Shown: one piece after another, positions 9,889 to 22,810 of the stretch
Layout: each line of letters begins with the position of its first letter
Position numbering within the stretch: position 1 is the first letter of the stretch
Assembly (NCBI GenBank): GCA_037903475.1
Contig: JBAJFG010000005.1
Span: forward strand, 1,116,001 to 1,180,000
Length of the DNA: 64,000 bases
Source of the DNA: Ancylostoma caninum
Taxonomy: Eukaryota; Nematoda; Chromadorea; Rhabditida; Ancylostomatidae
Direction: 5' to 3'
Notes under the pieces: model-generated
Databases searched by the model: none
Seen by the model: only the letters and a program-made list of their open reading frames with translations
Told to the model about the DNA's origin: nothing
Made by a program: the position numbers and the translations under genes

Positions 9889-12800
9889 ATGGGTGTGTTA
9901 CACACGCTAGACTTGGAGAATTTCAAGTCTTATAGAGGCAAACAAGTAATTGGCCCTTTCAAAAGATTCACAGCCATCATTGGACCCAATGGATCAGGTT
10001 TGCTAGTTTTCTTTTGCAGTTTCATCCATCTCGTAGTGTCTTGCAGCTTTTCTTCTAATTAATTTTCTTTCAGGAAAGTCAAATCTTATGGACGCAATCA
10101 GTTTTGTGCTAGGAGAAAAAGCAACAAGTCTTCGTGTGAAAAAATTAGGAGTAAGTGTACTAAAACCTCCTATTCTATAGCTGCGCGCTGGTTTCTGCAA
10201 TAGATAACACAGAAGACCAAACAGATGTCTCCTACCTTAATTGAGAATGTTTTTTAAGTACATTTTGTTAAGGATCTCATTCATGGAGCACCAGTCGGCA
10301 AACCTGTATCTAATCGTTGTTCTGTAACTCTTAATTACAAAGAAGATGACGGTCGTATGCGATCGTTCACGCGTTCAGTCACTAATGCGGGTTCTGAATT
10401 CCGCGTAGACGGGAAGGTGGGCGAGATTGCTCTTTTTTTCATTGCTGTGTACCTTCTACAATTTTTCACCGTAGCTTGTTTTTTAAATTTTCTTCTGTTT
10501 CTAATTTGTGGTTATGTTTGCCGTATGTTCTTTCCATTTTCGCGTCTGATTCCTCCGTCGAGTTTTTTTTTCAGTGTTTTTTTTTCTCGCAAAAATTGTT
10601 GCTATGACAGCACTCTTTCCTTTTCTGTCCACCGTTCCACTGAAAAATGAAATGTGATCTCCTCTACTCTAAGTTTTCGCCGAAATCTTTATTCGACGAA
10701 TGGTTTTGATTTAGTCTGAAGTTCATGTTCAGTTTGGTTACATATCCGTTCCACATATTGGATCCCTCGGGTAGTGGCTTGCTCACGTTCTGGATGATCT
10801 TTTCATGTTTCCAAACCCTTTCCAACCCCAGTGCGATGCCTGTATGAGGATTCACAATTGATATATCTGTGGATCCCATATTCAGGAGATTTTGTGCTCC
10901 CGTCTTTTGTACAGGTGTATAGCTTGTTCTCCAGTTACTTGCTCTAGGTCGTCACTGTCCAACAGTATAACCATGAGATGGAGTCAATTCAAATTTTCAT
11001 CAAGGCGAAGAACTTCCTTGTTTACCAGGTACTTGTTATCTACGTATACTCCTGGATTTCCATAGGAGAGCGTGGTAACTGCTCGAATTTGTATGATATC
11101 AATTATAGGGTCAAATTGAGTCCATTGCAATGAAAAACCCTAAAGAACGCACTGCCTTATTCGAAGAGATTTCGAGGTGATGTATTTCCAGATATTTTTT
11201 ATTGTTTCTGCCTATTTTCCTTATTTTCTGTAGAATTATCACTCATGCTTGTTGTAAATTTCGAGTAGTGTTTCAGATCGTGTGAACTGCAGGCTGAATA
11301 TGACCGCTTAAAAGTTGAGCTGCAAAAAGCAGAAGACGATGCTCAGCAGAACATGAATAAGCGAAGAGGGATTGCACAAGAGAAGCGAGAAGCGAAGCTC
11401 GAGCGAGATGAAGCAGAAAAATATCAGCACATGAAAGATGATTTGGTGAGCTGTACTCCGATAACCGCAATATTAGAAGTCCTCAAGAGGGGAGATGCCA
11501 CTGTTTGCTCTTTGTTACATTTTTTTTTGCGAAAAATGGAGTACGGCTTTTCGATGCTTCGACGCTTTTACTCATTTCGGTTAATTCCTTTCTGAATGTC
11601 ATTTCTTCTATTATTGCTTATCACAATTTTATGCAACTATGTATGCAGGCTGCCAAACAACGACTACTGTACATGCTGGAGTTGTTCTATTGTGAACGTC
11701 ACGGAAAGGAAGCTCAAGACGACTTGGCGCAGAAGAAGAACCAAGTGGCCGAACTTGAGGCTAAGAAAGTACGCGACGCTACTCTATGTTTCCAGAGTTT
11801 AGCGGTGTAGACTGTGATGATCAATGGTCGTTTTCAGAGTGAAAGCGACGAACAAGTTAATGAAAAGCAGAAGCTGGTGAAGAAAGTGCAGCGAGAAGTC
11901 CATAAGTTAGAAAAGGAAATCAGCGAAAAAGTGAGTGGCTAATGATTTTCCTTCGCATTTTGCTTCTTTTCAGCAAGCGATTATTGTAGGAGCGCGAGAT
12001 AGCCGTTCAACGGCCTTTGTATGTGCAAGTAAAACAAGAAGTTCTTCATGTGAATACAAAGCTAGAAACAAGCAAGAAAACCTTGAATGCTGCCCAGAAG
12101 CTCGCTGAGAGGAACGAAGAACAAGTGGAAGTGTTGGAGAACAACGCGAAGTATGTCTTCTTAAGTGCATTCCCTGTCTGGTGGTCATATCACACATTTT
12201 CATGGAGAGAATTTCATTCTATGTCTTCTAGGGAACTTGAAAGAAAGAAGGCGGAATTTGAAGCTGAACTTGAATCTCAGAGTCAGGAATTGGATCTGCA
12301 CTTGAGCGAGCAGCAGGTTTGTTACCGTCACTGGTTTCGGTTGCGAATCGTTCATTCTTTGAATTCGCTCATTGGGTCAGACTCGAGAAGAACGCATGAA
12401 TGCTTGTTGAAATGGTTTATTACTCTGCTTTTTAAATGGTATTGCTTTAGTCAGCCTTCCCTTCTATATGTGATCATTTCATTCTTTCCTGGACTTCCCA
12501 CTTCCAGATAGGATTGTACTACTACTTCGTCTGTTCTAGTTTGAATCCCGATCTGCATATTTTCCAGATCAATGAGTATATGCTTTTGAAACGTGAGGTT
12601 GGTAAGAAGTCTGGTCTAATTGACATGCAGCTCAACTCTAAGAAACAAGAACAGGAAACTGACAAGAGGTGACAATACATTAGTACCTTGTCGATGCTTG
12701 ATCTGCAGGTGAACCCTAATGTTTCCAGCTCAAAGGTAAATGAGGAACGTCGTATGAAGACATGGCAAGAGAAGATCAAGAACAAGAAACTGGAGATAGA

Positions 12801-15800
12801 GCGTCTGAAAAAACAGGTGCTGATTTTTTTTTGTGATATCGACTTTTTCGTCTGTATTGTACATAATAATATGCACAAGTTTTTGTTCCGTGTTATATTT
12901 ATGCTTTTACAGATAGAATATCTTGCGGAAAATGCAGAGCAGCAGAAGGTGGTCCTTCAAGAGGAGAAGGCCAACTTGATCACAATGGAAAAGCAGGTCA
13001 AAGAAAGTAAGGAGAAGCTGGAAAAGGTCTGTTCTTTAAGTTTTTCATATAAAAACAGTCGTGTAATTGTCACATATTGAATGTATGAAAACAAAACACT
13101 AGTATGTGCGGATTATTTCAAGGTGTCTGCTGAACTGAACGAGGTCAACAAACAGCTTTCTGATGCGTCAGGTGATTCAGCTGAAACAGAAAGAGTGCGA
13201 AGACGTAACGAAGCCATAGAGAACCTTAAAAGAGTCTTCCCGGACAAGGTATCTTTACATCTTCACTGTATGTACTTGAGCGTTCATATTTGAAGGGGTA
13301 TGGTTAGAAATGAGATGCTTAATTTCATTTATCTGTGCCCTTTTATATTTCTTCCTTTTTGGTTTAGTATTGAGTCTGCTGATCTGAATGTTTTTAATGA
13401 AGCTTTTCTCAGATACATGGACGCCTTGTTGATCTCTGCCAACCGAGTCATAAGCGTTTCAACCTGGCTGTCACAAAAGTGTTGCAAAAGCACATGATGA
13501 GCATAGTTTGCGACACGGAGGAGACTGCAAGGGACGCGATTATGTATTTGAAGGTAATAACAAAACGCTTTGTTGTTGCACTCGTATGCAATTTGTAGTC
13601 TTGCCTTCTTGTTTTGAATTACACATTCAATTTCCAGGAGCAGCGCTATCCTCCAGAAACGTTCCTCCCTCATCAGGGACTTGATGTTCACCCAATTAAC
13701 GAGAAACTTCGCGAATTATCGTATCCGAAAGGGGTGAAACTCGTTTATGATGTCATACAGGTGAACAGTTGCGGAGCCGCTCTCTTTCCAGCAGTACGAG
13801 TCTTCTCTTCATGTGATTCCATCTTTGCAGTGTAACCACCCAGCTGCAAGGAAAGCCCTGCAGTTCGCCAGTGGCAATGCTCTCATCTGTGAAACCGCAG
13901 AAGATGCTAGGACCCTTGCTTACGGTAGTGCTGGAGGCGACAGATACAAGGCAGTTGCCCTAGATGGAACTATGTTCCAACAAAGTGGTGTTATTGGTGG
14001 TGGTAGCCATGAGTTGAAAATGAGAGCTAAGAAGTGGGATGAGAATGCCTTGAGGTACTGTAGCTTTTCGATCATTATTTACACAGTATCTGGATTTTTA
14101 CGCCTGACTTTTCCAGGCAGCTGCGTGAAAAACGAGCTCAGTTACAAGATGAGAGCAACACGTTGCATAGAACAAGAAGAAAGGAGCTGGATGTTGAGAT
14201 GCAGAGGTCCGTTTTTCCTTTGTTTTTGTTTTCATTGAACAACAAAATTATTCATATTCACTGTGAATATTTTGTTTTTTGATACTAGCATTTGCTGTAT
14301 TTACTATAGCTATTTAACTGTTTTGTATTTATTTTCTGTTAATGCAAACACTTCAGGAACAAGCTGACTTCTGTTGAATATCGTCTCAAAAATATGCAGT
14401 TGGAAAAGACCAAATGCGAGACAGATACTCTCAACAAGCTCACGTTTGAGCTGGAGTCATTGGAGTCCGAGCTCAGCGTGATACCGGTACGGATTGAGGA
14501 ACTTCTTCTGAACAATTTTTTGACTAGTAATCTTGGTTTTCCAGCCGAAAATTGAAGAAATTGACGAGCGTATGGTGGAACGAGAAAGGGAAATCAAGAA
14601 ACTTGAAGAGAAGAGCCACGCAGTTGCGGATGAGGTTGGCGTTCAATCTTGATTATGCTTAGAACTCAATTTTATTGATGCGTTCAAGGTATTTGCGAGT
14701 TTTTGCAAGAAGGTGGGGATCAAGAACATACGTGAGTACGAGGAGAGGGAAATGCGGTAAGCCGAATGTTCTTTCTAGAATGCATGAAGTGGTTTGGCCC
14801 CTAACATTTGTTCTACTATGATCAAAATATATCCGAATTGGGAAGCAGATAATACCCACTCAGTTTATTTTCTATGCACATTCCAGGTTCCACCAGGAAA
14901 GAGTTGACCGAATGCGCGAGTTTGATAATGAACTCGATCGCGTTCGTAACGAAATTGAGTATTTGCGTTCGGAAGACAAAAATAAGAAGGTGAAACAGGA
15001 GACAGATAAGGTAATTGTTTGAGTTTAACTCAGTAGCTCTCGAGCAAGTAGTTATTCATATTCTTCTGATTTCCAGGTAAAAAATCTCGAAAAAGAGCTG
15101 GAAGCTTTGAAGAAAAAGGAGGCGAAAGAGGGCAAGTCGTTAACCCGCTTAGAAACGGAGATGGAGGATATGAAGATTGCTGCTATGGAGAAAAAGACGG
15201 AACAGGAAGGCTACGAAGGGGAACTTGCAGCTGCTAAGAAGGAGGCACAGGTTTGTTTTCCTCCCTTTTCTGGTAATTGTTGATTCGTTGTCATTGCTTA
15301 GTTCCGTTTCGCGCAGTACTAATGTGATGAAATGGGAATAGATTGTTGTAGGCTGCCCAAAGAGATGTCACCAGCGCAGAGAAGGCCGTGCTAGCACTGG
15401 AGAGTGTTGTCAGCAGAAAACATGCAGATAGACATGCTCTACTACATGCAGCGAAAATCAACCAGATCCAGATTCCTTTGTCATCGGGTAGTTTGGCGGA
15501 CGTGGATGCTGATGATGAAGAAGGTATACGAGAGCACTTTATTATGAGCTTGTACTGAAGAAAGTTTTTATTTTTCTTCGATTTCAAGCTACAGAAGAGA
15601 TTTTGTGCAAAACACAAACAGTGTAAACACTATATTAGCAGAGAAGTGACAGAGAGCATGGTGACCTGACAAGGGATCTTAATGCCTGGCCTGATTGAAT
15701 TCTCTTCTACTTAATTTCTTTTTTGAGAATGAATTAGTGTTATAGTTTATAGCACTTTTTCAGAGGCTGATGGTTCTCAACCTTCCAACTCCAACAACCT

Positions 15801-17550
15801 GTCACAAGAGCAAATTGAACGAGAGGCGAAAATCAAAGTGAACTATCGACAGCTGCCAGATAATTTGAAAGAGGTTTTCATGTCTTCGAGTTTTTATTTT
15901 CCGACTTTTTTAAACAACTTTGATTTTTTAAATGATTTTTTAATTAATTTTTTAAACAATTTCCTGCTATTTTTAAGCTCAAAGATGAAGAGGAAGTGAA
16001 AAGACATGTCGAACGAATGAACAAGGAGATAAATGAAGCTCAATCAACGTTATCTCGGTTAAATGCACCGAATTTGAAGGCTAGCCAAAGGTTGTTTAGA
16101 AGTTAAATTGCATTCTGTCTTGTGCTTTCTATTTTTCATTGCCTGTTTCCGTTAAAGGATGGAAGAAGTGAAGGAACGAGAAGCGGAAACTACTGAAGAG
16201 TGTGAAATGGCTCGCAAAAAGGCTCGAAAGATCAGAGGCTATTTCGAGAAAGTGAAGACGGAGAGATACCGCAAGTTCCAGGAGTGCTTTGAACCCGTTA
16301 GCCAAAAAATTGATGAAATCTATAAGGTGGATTTTGTTGTAATGAGTTTTAAACTATATTGTTGATATCTATTTTTAGGCATTGTCTCGAAATGCGAGCG
16401 CTCAAGCTTTTCTCGGCGCTGATAATATGGAAGAACCGTATTTGGAGGGTATTCAGGTATGCTTTGCTGCAGCTGAATTAACTATTTGGAGTTTCGCAGC
16501 TCTAATAGATTAGTAATACTTTTCTTATTTAGTACAATTGCGTAGCCCCTGGCAAGCGATTCCGCCCTATGGACAATCTCTCCGGAGGAGAGAAGACAGT
16601 GGCCGCCCTGGCTCTTCTTTTCGCTATGCACGCTCGTAACCCGTCTCCATTTTTTGTGCTTGATGAGATTGACGCTGCCCTTGATAATACGAATATTGGC
16701 AAGGTAGGCTGGCGACGAGTTTCCTACCATTTTTTTCAATTCCGACCAGCCAATGGTATTTCCCAGGTATCATCCTTCATCTGTGAATCGGCGCGGAACG
16801 ATATGCAAATAATAATCATTTCGCTGAAGGAGGAGTTCTATAATAAGGTGTGTTATGTTCTTATGGGAACGATTTCCTGCCGGAACCACCGAGTACTGAC
16901 TGTGTGGTGCAATTTCTCCGTTGACTTTGGGTGATTCCACTTGCTCTTGGATACAATTGTGCAAATAATGAAACGATTTCCAAGAACATCAAAATAAATG
17001 CTGGCCGTTAGTTAAGAAAGTAATGACGATTATGTACAGTCTTTCTCAAAAATTCTTGCATCACGCTGAACCGCACGTCAGCTTAGCCACTTCACACCAC
17101 GTATGATAATGCATAGGTGATGCGGCGCGGCTTAGCAGATGGGCGGTGAAGCATGAAGCAAGTATTTTTGAGAAGGACTGTATGTGGATTTGTCAAAGGT
17201 ACGTGTGGACGGCATACAGGTGACTACCTAAAATTAGACGTCGCCACTTTTTGTCTTTCAACATTCATCTGAACAGTGCTTTTCTTCCTCCAAAACGGTG
17301 TCTGTTTCGACTGGTTTCTGAACTACCTGTAGCTATTGCTGTCGCCCTACATCGCAGCAAGAGTGAAGTAAATTCTGGAGCCGGCGTCCATTTTGTACTG
17401 TTCTAGGCAGATGCACTGATTGGAATCTACCCTGAGCCAGCTGCCTGCTCTACCTCCGGTGTCCTCGCGTTTGACCTGACACCGTACAAGCAGACTGGTC
17501 TGAATGAGACCAACACCAGCATAATGGAATCCACTGTTGTTAATCCGTAG
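9889..17550 (+). CDS. him-1: cohesin subunit SMC1 (HIM-1)
   Basis: ATPase core subunit of cohesin, pairing with SMC3 to hold sister chromatids together. The 31 exons start at 9889, 10074, 10273, 10948, 11109, 11277, 11649, 11838, 11990, 12232, 12568, 12729, 12913, 13123, 13413, 13638, 13831, 14117, 14357, 14545, 14689, 14887, 15077, 15352, 15764, 15978, 16158, 16379, 16533, 16767 and 17407 and encode 1245 aa (human SMC1A 1233). Walker A GPNGSGKS is at residues 32-39. Heptad-rich coiled coils flank a hinge at about 513-655 ([17 protein letters not shown]). The signature [11 protein letters not shown] (about 1130-1140) and Walker [14 protein letters not shown] (about 1154) close the ATPase head, so all catalytic motifs are intact. 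The start [15 protein letters not shown] aligns with SMC1 N-termini. A transposon sits in the last intron. Confidence 0.96.
17035..17182. mobile_element. Tc1/mariner-type MITE in the last SMC1 intron
   Basis: A 148-bp element whose ends are inverted copies: TACAGTCTTTCTCAAAAATT on the left and, reversed, TACAGTCCTTCTCAAAAATA on the right, both flanked by TA. The inside is a further imperfect inverted repeat. It lies between exons ending at 16847 and starting at 17407. A solo end of the same family is at 8959-9010. Confidence 0.8.
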
Positions 17551-19069
17551 TAAACAAGTCCGTTAGCGAGTAATATAAAGATCTCAAATGTATTTGCAGC
17601 TAATTTATTGTAATCTAAATAGAAATACATTTCCTGTCATGTACTATCGTCAGTACTGCCGAATTGGTCTCGGTGCAAAGGTATTCCATATATTCAGATT
17701 TTCTCTGTCTTTGCTTGCATTTTGTTGTTCTTTTCCTGCATATTTACGGTGTATTGTTGTTGTTTCTTGCATTTGTTGTGTAGATGTAAGTTGTAGTAAT
17801 CACAAGATTACTTCATTTCACTTGTATAATTACTCTTGGAACGTTCTCACGCGTCACTTTAGGGGTAGCTATAGCGTCTTCTGTAAAATTCGACTTTCCG
17901 TGAAACTCATGAGATTCTGTAGACATTTTCCATTGATGCTACTTAATAGTATGACGTTCCACCACTACTTCATCGTCGACGTTTTCACATTGGCGAATTT
18001 GGTCTGTGCATAGAATGAACTGTATAATAAACTTTATTTACCATGTGTTTGTTAGAAACAGTAAGAGGGTTTTCTCCATTGCCCTATTGTTATCCGGTTT
18101 AATTCACTGACAAACGTGTCCCGTGTTCATTCGGTCTAGTTCAAGCCTTAGAAGTGCAACTACGATGGAAATGTGCAGTATGCTTTGGACTCGATTCCAA
18201 TACCTAGCGATTTTTGGCGGAGTATTGCCGGCGTTTTTGCTTCACGAACTATAGCTAGCCACACTTGACCAATACGCATCAGGATTAATGTCGCCTCTGC
18301 GACGCTGTAGTGCAGTTTTGGAGCGATTCCTCCATTTTATGCTAATTACTTCTTGCTTATGTTATCACTGACTTACTACCATCTACAGCAAAACCATATC
18401 AGTGTGAAAAATGGATATTGATTGGCAGACGCTGTTTATTCAAGCAGATGCTATACTTTAAATGAAGTAGAGGACTCTTCTTCTCGATCGATGGACGACG
18501 TCGATTTTGATACGCATTGATCGAATGTGGCTAGCTGTGGCCCTTTCAGCAGCGACTCCGCCCAAAATCGATATGCATTGGGATCGATGTTGCTGGTGAG
18601 GGCGATACAGAGTATACTATAGAGTATACAGTATGTGAAGAATAGCGGCAACCTTAGAGATTTCAAACACAGTCTACATCTTTGCGTTGCTTAGCCACGC
18701 TGTTGTGTCTTTTCACTCAGAGCTGTACCAGTTCTGGTTGGTTGTTGTATACGATGACAAAACAAATGTGCAAAACAATGGGGCCTTTCGTTCTGGTGTA
18801 GGGATGCATCGAGCGAGCACTTTTTGAGCGAACTGTTCCACTAGTGACCGCTTTCTACTCTATGCATTAAAGATAAACTGAGTGAACTCAAAATTGAGTA
18901 TTTTAAATGTGTTGCATTCCATGATCGCATAATATATCCCAGTTTGCACTTCCTCTAGCCTTGGCAGAAATTCCACTCCTAGTTGTGGAAGCTTCATTGC
19001 GTTTTCTGAGTTGTACAATCAGGTACCGAAACGCTGTATAATTGTTTGCTGATTACTTGTATTTTTTAA
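17551..19069. other. SMC1 3' UTR and spacer
   Basis: A candidate poly(A) signal AATAAA is at 18026-18031. No exon, RNA gene or transposon is recognised in the rest. The 1.5-kb distance to the next start argues against a shared operon transcript. Confidence 0.45.
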
Positions 19070-19071
19070 AG

Positions 19072-19852
19072 ATGAGCATATATTGGTTCAAAAATTTCGT
19101 CGGCATGCGGCAGTCGGACTTTGAGATGCTACGTGTACCGAATCCGAGCACAGAATTCTGTATACATGTCACAATGAGAAGCGTTCAGGTAATTTTTTTC
19201 TCGGCGTTTCCACTTTCTGGTTCACTGCCTTATGATTTAGCAGAAGTGGGCGGGGCTTGTGGTTTTTCACCGACAACTTTCTCGGATTACATTTAGACAG
19301 GCTTGGTTCTGACAACCACGTAAATTTATGACAGAATATCCAGTAATGCATGAACCAGTTGTTTATATGGCTATTATAGACTGGCGCTCTACTTGGCTCT
19401 GTTCTTGGTCCCCTTTCTGCAATGTTTTTCGAAGCTAAACACATGAATTCGAAGAAACTTACGTAAGCATTCCGAATAAACTGAGGAGAAGTTTTCTGAT
19501 TGCACCTCGACTCCTTCTACAATTGTAGGGAGAAGTTCGTTAATGGAGGAACAAGCGGAGCTATGATTGGTGCACTTATGGGACCAGTGCTGACTTATCT
19601 GGCTCTTCGTGACATGAATACTGTAAAACTGTATGATAAATGCTATCGATTGAGGTGAGAAATAGGTTCCATAAAGCTTTATTTGCCTCTCAATACTAAT
19701 CACGTTGCAGGTTTGATAAACAACAGCTGTGGCAAGATCGAACGTGTATCGTGTCGGCTGCCATAGGTTATTTGAGCAGCGGATCGCTGGGCTTCGTGGT
19801 GGGACTTGATCTTGCCGTGATCATGAGTAATCTAATGGGGAAAGCGTGGTAG
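19072..19852 (+). CDS. small glycine-rich membrane protein
   Basis: Four exons (19072-19188, 19380-19462, 19529-19654, 19711-19852) join in frame to a 155-aa protein. The ATG lies directly after an acceptor-like TTTTTTAAAG, so it may be trans-spliced. A 40-residue soluble start (MSIYWFKNFVG...) is followed by three hydrophobic stretches with small-residue spacing: GALLGSVLGPLSAMFF, GGTSGAMIGALMGPVLTYLA and SAAIGYLSSGSLGFVVG. The GxxxG-type pattern and size recall proteins of the Tim17/22/23 group or other small mitochondrial inner-membrane proteins, but the defining motif of that family was not identified, and the protein was not recognised. No signal peptide is evident. Confidence 0.75.
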
Positions 19853-20073
19853 AAGCAGGCTACCTCACCGTAAATGTGAATAGTCTTATAGGAAAACCTT
19901 GGTTAAGAGGACTGACTGCCGTTTTGAAGTACAAGAATTGGTAAATTTCTACTACATATTGCTGCATTTGGCAATATCTGTCATTTACTTACTTGTTTCA
20001 TACTTGCAGCATTTCTTCAGTTTGATTGAAATACGATGTTGATACTAATCTCGTAAGTGTGCCCAGTGCGATA

Positions 20074-20275
20074 TACAGGAAGCTCCAAATGTCCGCAGTC
20101 AAGAGGGCGTGGCCACGGCGCGGCTCCTTGATCAGACACAGGCGCTCTCTATGCTGCCTCTGGCTTCTCTGACTCTGCAGCCAACCAGTGGCAGCATGCC
20201 GAGAGCCTGTGTCTCTGTCTAAAGCCGCGTCGTGGCCACGTCCCTCTTGACTGCGGACATTTGGAGATTCCTGTA
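20074..20275. mobile_element. 200-bp fold-back MITE
   Basis: Nearly the whole element is one hairpin with arms of about 90-95 bases. The left end TACAGGAAGCTCCAAATGTC is matched by the reversed right end TACAGGAATCTCCAAATGTC, and both continue through CCGCAGTCAAGAGGG and GTGGCCACG. TA borders suggest a Tc1/mariner-type target. It has no coding capacity. Confidence 0.85.
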
Positions 20276-22214
20276 TGTACTAGGCTAGATTCTTGGTAGA
20301 TTCTCTAGTGCCTTTGCAGATATTCTATTTTAGAGCCTATAACTTTGCCATTTTGACAGCTGTGTGTGAAAAGAGTGTGGCATAAAAGTTTCCTACCTCC
20401 TCAATGTCTACCTCTCTTCATTTGTGGGCGTTCGCAGCAACGGTTTAAATAGTTAAGACAGAATAATGTGGTCGGCGTTGATCAATCGCTCTTTAGGGCT
20501 GCATCACGCACTGGACTTCATAGTAGAACTGGGGAGGCATTTGAATGCGGGTGCTTTCGCCGATAGAGCAACTCAGTGCCTTATCATCGCGGACGAATCC
20601 GGTACCAATTGACCCATCCCGGGGTAATACTGGGCTCGGTTGGTCCAGTTCAGGGATCGAAACATCGTCCGTGTGAGCAACAGTGGCCCCTCTTCTAAGC
20701 GCGCTGCACCACCCAAAGAAGCCATAAGATTTCCATATCGAATCATGTGAGTACCTTCCTCCCAGTGGTGGGCTCAGTGGGTGAAGGGGTGGGGGGGGGG
20801 GAGATGGGGCACCCCACCGCCAAAGAATAGGTTCCCGAATTTTTTGAAATACTTGACGAAGTAGGTATCGTTGCAACCAAGTCTTTCCTTATTTTTAAAA
20901 AAAATGCGAGGTTTTCCTGCTTCAGCGACGCCTTGTGATTGTAAAACTGGCTTTCCACCAATGAAAAAAATCAGCAGTGATTTTAATGAGATGCCAGTTG
21001 TAAACAGGACCAACTATATTTGAAGTATTGGTCATCTGGTGGCTGTTTCTGAATATTTTCCACCAAAACTCTATAGGACTCTTACCCAAGTAACTGAAGC
21101 TCCGTTTTTGATCTTATGTTGATAATCGAACTTATTCTTTCGCAGGTGTTTCTTCAAGCCCTGGCTAAGGGCAGCACTCATCAGGGCTAGGCTAGTCCTA
21201 AATAATATGCTGCTTTGCCTGGAACTTCTCATTTAACGTCCTGAATCTTGTGTTCCAGTCTACATTTGCGCATAAACACTTCCACATACATAGATTGTTA
21301 ACATTCTGTTGTTTCAGGCGCAGGCCCGGCTTCTAAAGTTCTCCTCAGTGAAGGAGCCATTTCTAATGTACACAGATGAGATGCTATACCCGACCTTTGA
21401 CCCTAGTGGCAAGAATGCTTAGGATGACCTTCTTGTAGTAGGAGGGGACTCGTCGATGCTTATCCGACCTTGCTTGTCAACATTGCACGAGCTCATGAGA
21501 ATCTCACTTCATTCTTACCGGAAGCAACAGGGACACGTTTCTATTAAGTGCAGTTGGAACAGAACAATTAACCTTAATTCGAAAAATCTGGAAACCGCAA
21601 AAAAAAGTTTACTAATCAAGCGCTTTTCTGGTTAAGAGATACAGGTGGAACTTGTCGTAACACTTTCCACCCAATAAATGTGCTTTACTGCTGCTAAAGC
21701 ATGCTATTACTGGCTTTTGAGAGCTGGTTTTGCATTCAGAACAGCGAGAAAATGTGGCTGATGCCGGTTTCCCATGGCTAGAGAGGGTCGGCTGTACTAT
21801 GTAAGTACCACTGAAAGCTCTTCTTCTCGCTCTCCGAATTCGAGCCAACAGGAGTTGAGAAAATCACTCATGCCAATTCAGGACAGATATTCCTAAAAAT
21901 TGGAGTTAGTGCTTCATTTTTGTCAAAGAGCTGGTGCTTTGAGGAATTCTCCGTTTTCCGTTTTACATCTTCCGTTTCACGCCTATTTTAGGACTTCCGT
22001 TTTCCGCTTTACGAGATTTGAAGTGTTACCCCTGCGACCAGCCTGCACCCCTGAGACAACCTCTGCTTTCAACCCTTCTAAAAAAAGAAAGTTTTCAACT
22101 TCCAGCTGAATTTTTCATTCGCTCTGTACGCACAAAGCTTACAAGGACTTCCATCAACATATGCCAAGTCATATCTATACTTTCTCGCACAAAAAATCTC
22201 CACATTATATAAAA

Positions 22215-22810
22215 ACTAGACGCTGTACCCGGCTTTGCTCGGGTCTTTTATTTCTCCTCGAACTTTACTTCTATTTCCATTTTATTTGAACCTCGTGCCA
22301 ACATTTGTTGAGCCAAAAGAATCCTATCGAGATATTCATCATTTGGTGATAACTTTAAGTGACAATTCTTCATCCCGTCTCCTTCCCTCAAAAATAAGGT
22401 AAAGTTGTTTGGCTGGTAAATTCTTCCAAAATGCTTGCCATATTCCCATTGAACGTTTCGGAAAATCCCAGAAGACACGGTTTCATAGACCCGTGAGCAA
22501 GAATACCGAAAATCAGATCTATAAACCGATAGCGTCGTACTAGTCATATTCGTATTCAGCGTATTGACATATGTACCCCAGTAGCCAGGTCTTCATCTTC
22601 ACCGCCCTCAGGGGAAAATAGCGAAAAATCAATAAAATCGATGAATCTATAATATAAACCAATCGATAATCCCAGTCGCGAAGTAGCCTAAAACCTCCGC
22701 CGGCCTTTTGGGTACACGTTTGCGAAGTTTGGTCCGGATCGGTTAACCCTCCGCGATTTCTATTCGTCGCATACATACACACATATGTACATACAGACAT
22801 TCATTTTTAT
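22215..22810. repeat. dispersed-repeat-like block
   Basis: The block opens with CGCTGTACCCGGCTTTGCTC followed by GGG, a GC-rich inverted motif (CCCGGC...GCTCGGG) found in many invertebrate interspersed repeats, and ends with a run of ACATACA-type repeats (ATACATACACACATATGTAC). Antisense open frames cover most of it but include no reverse transcriptase or transposase motif. It is called a repeat from its style only; a second copy is not present in this window. Confidence 0.35.

Noticed and set aside
11970..12203. Antisense open frame opposite SMC1 exon 9
   Set aside because: Shadow of the SMC1 coiled-coil coding sequence.
20493..20876. 127-codon antisense frame
   Set aside because: Includes the poly-G run translated as a proline tract and lacks partner exons; probably a repeat remnant.
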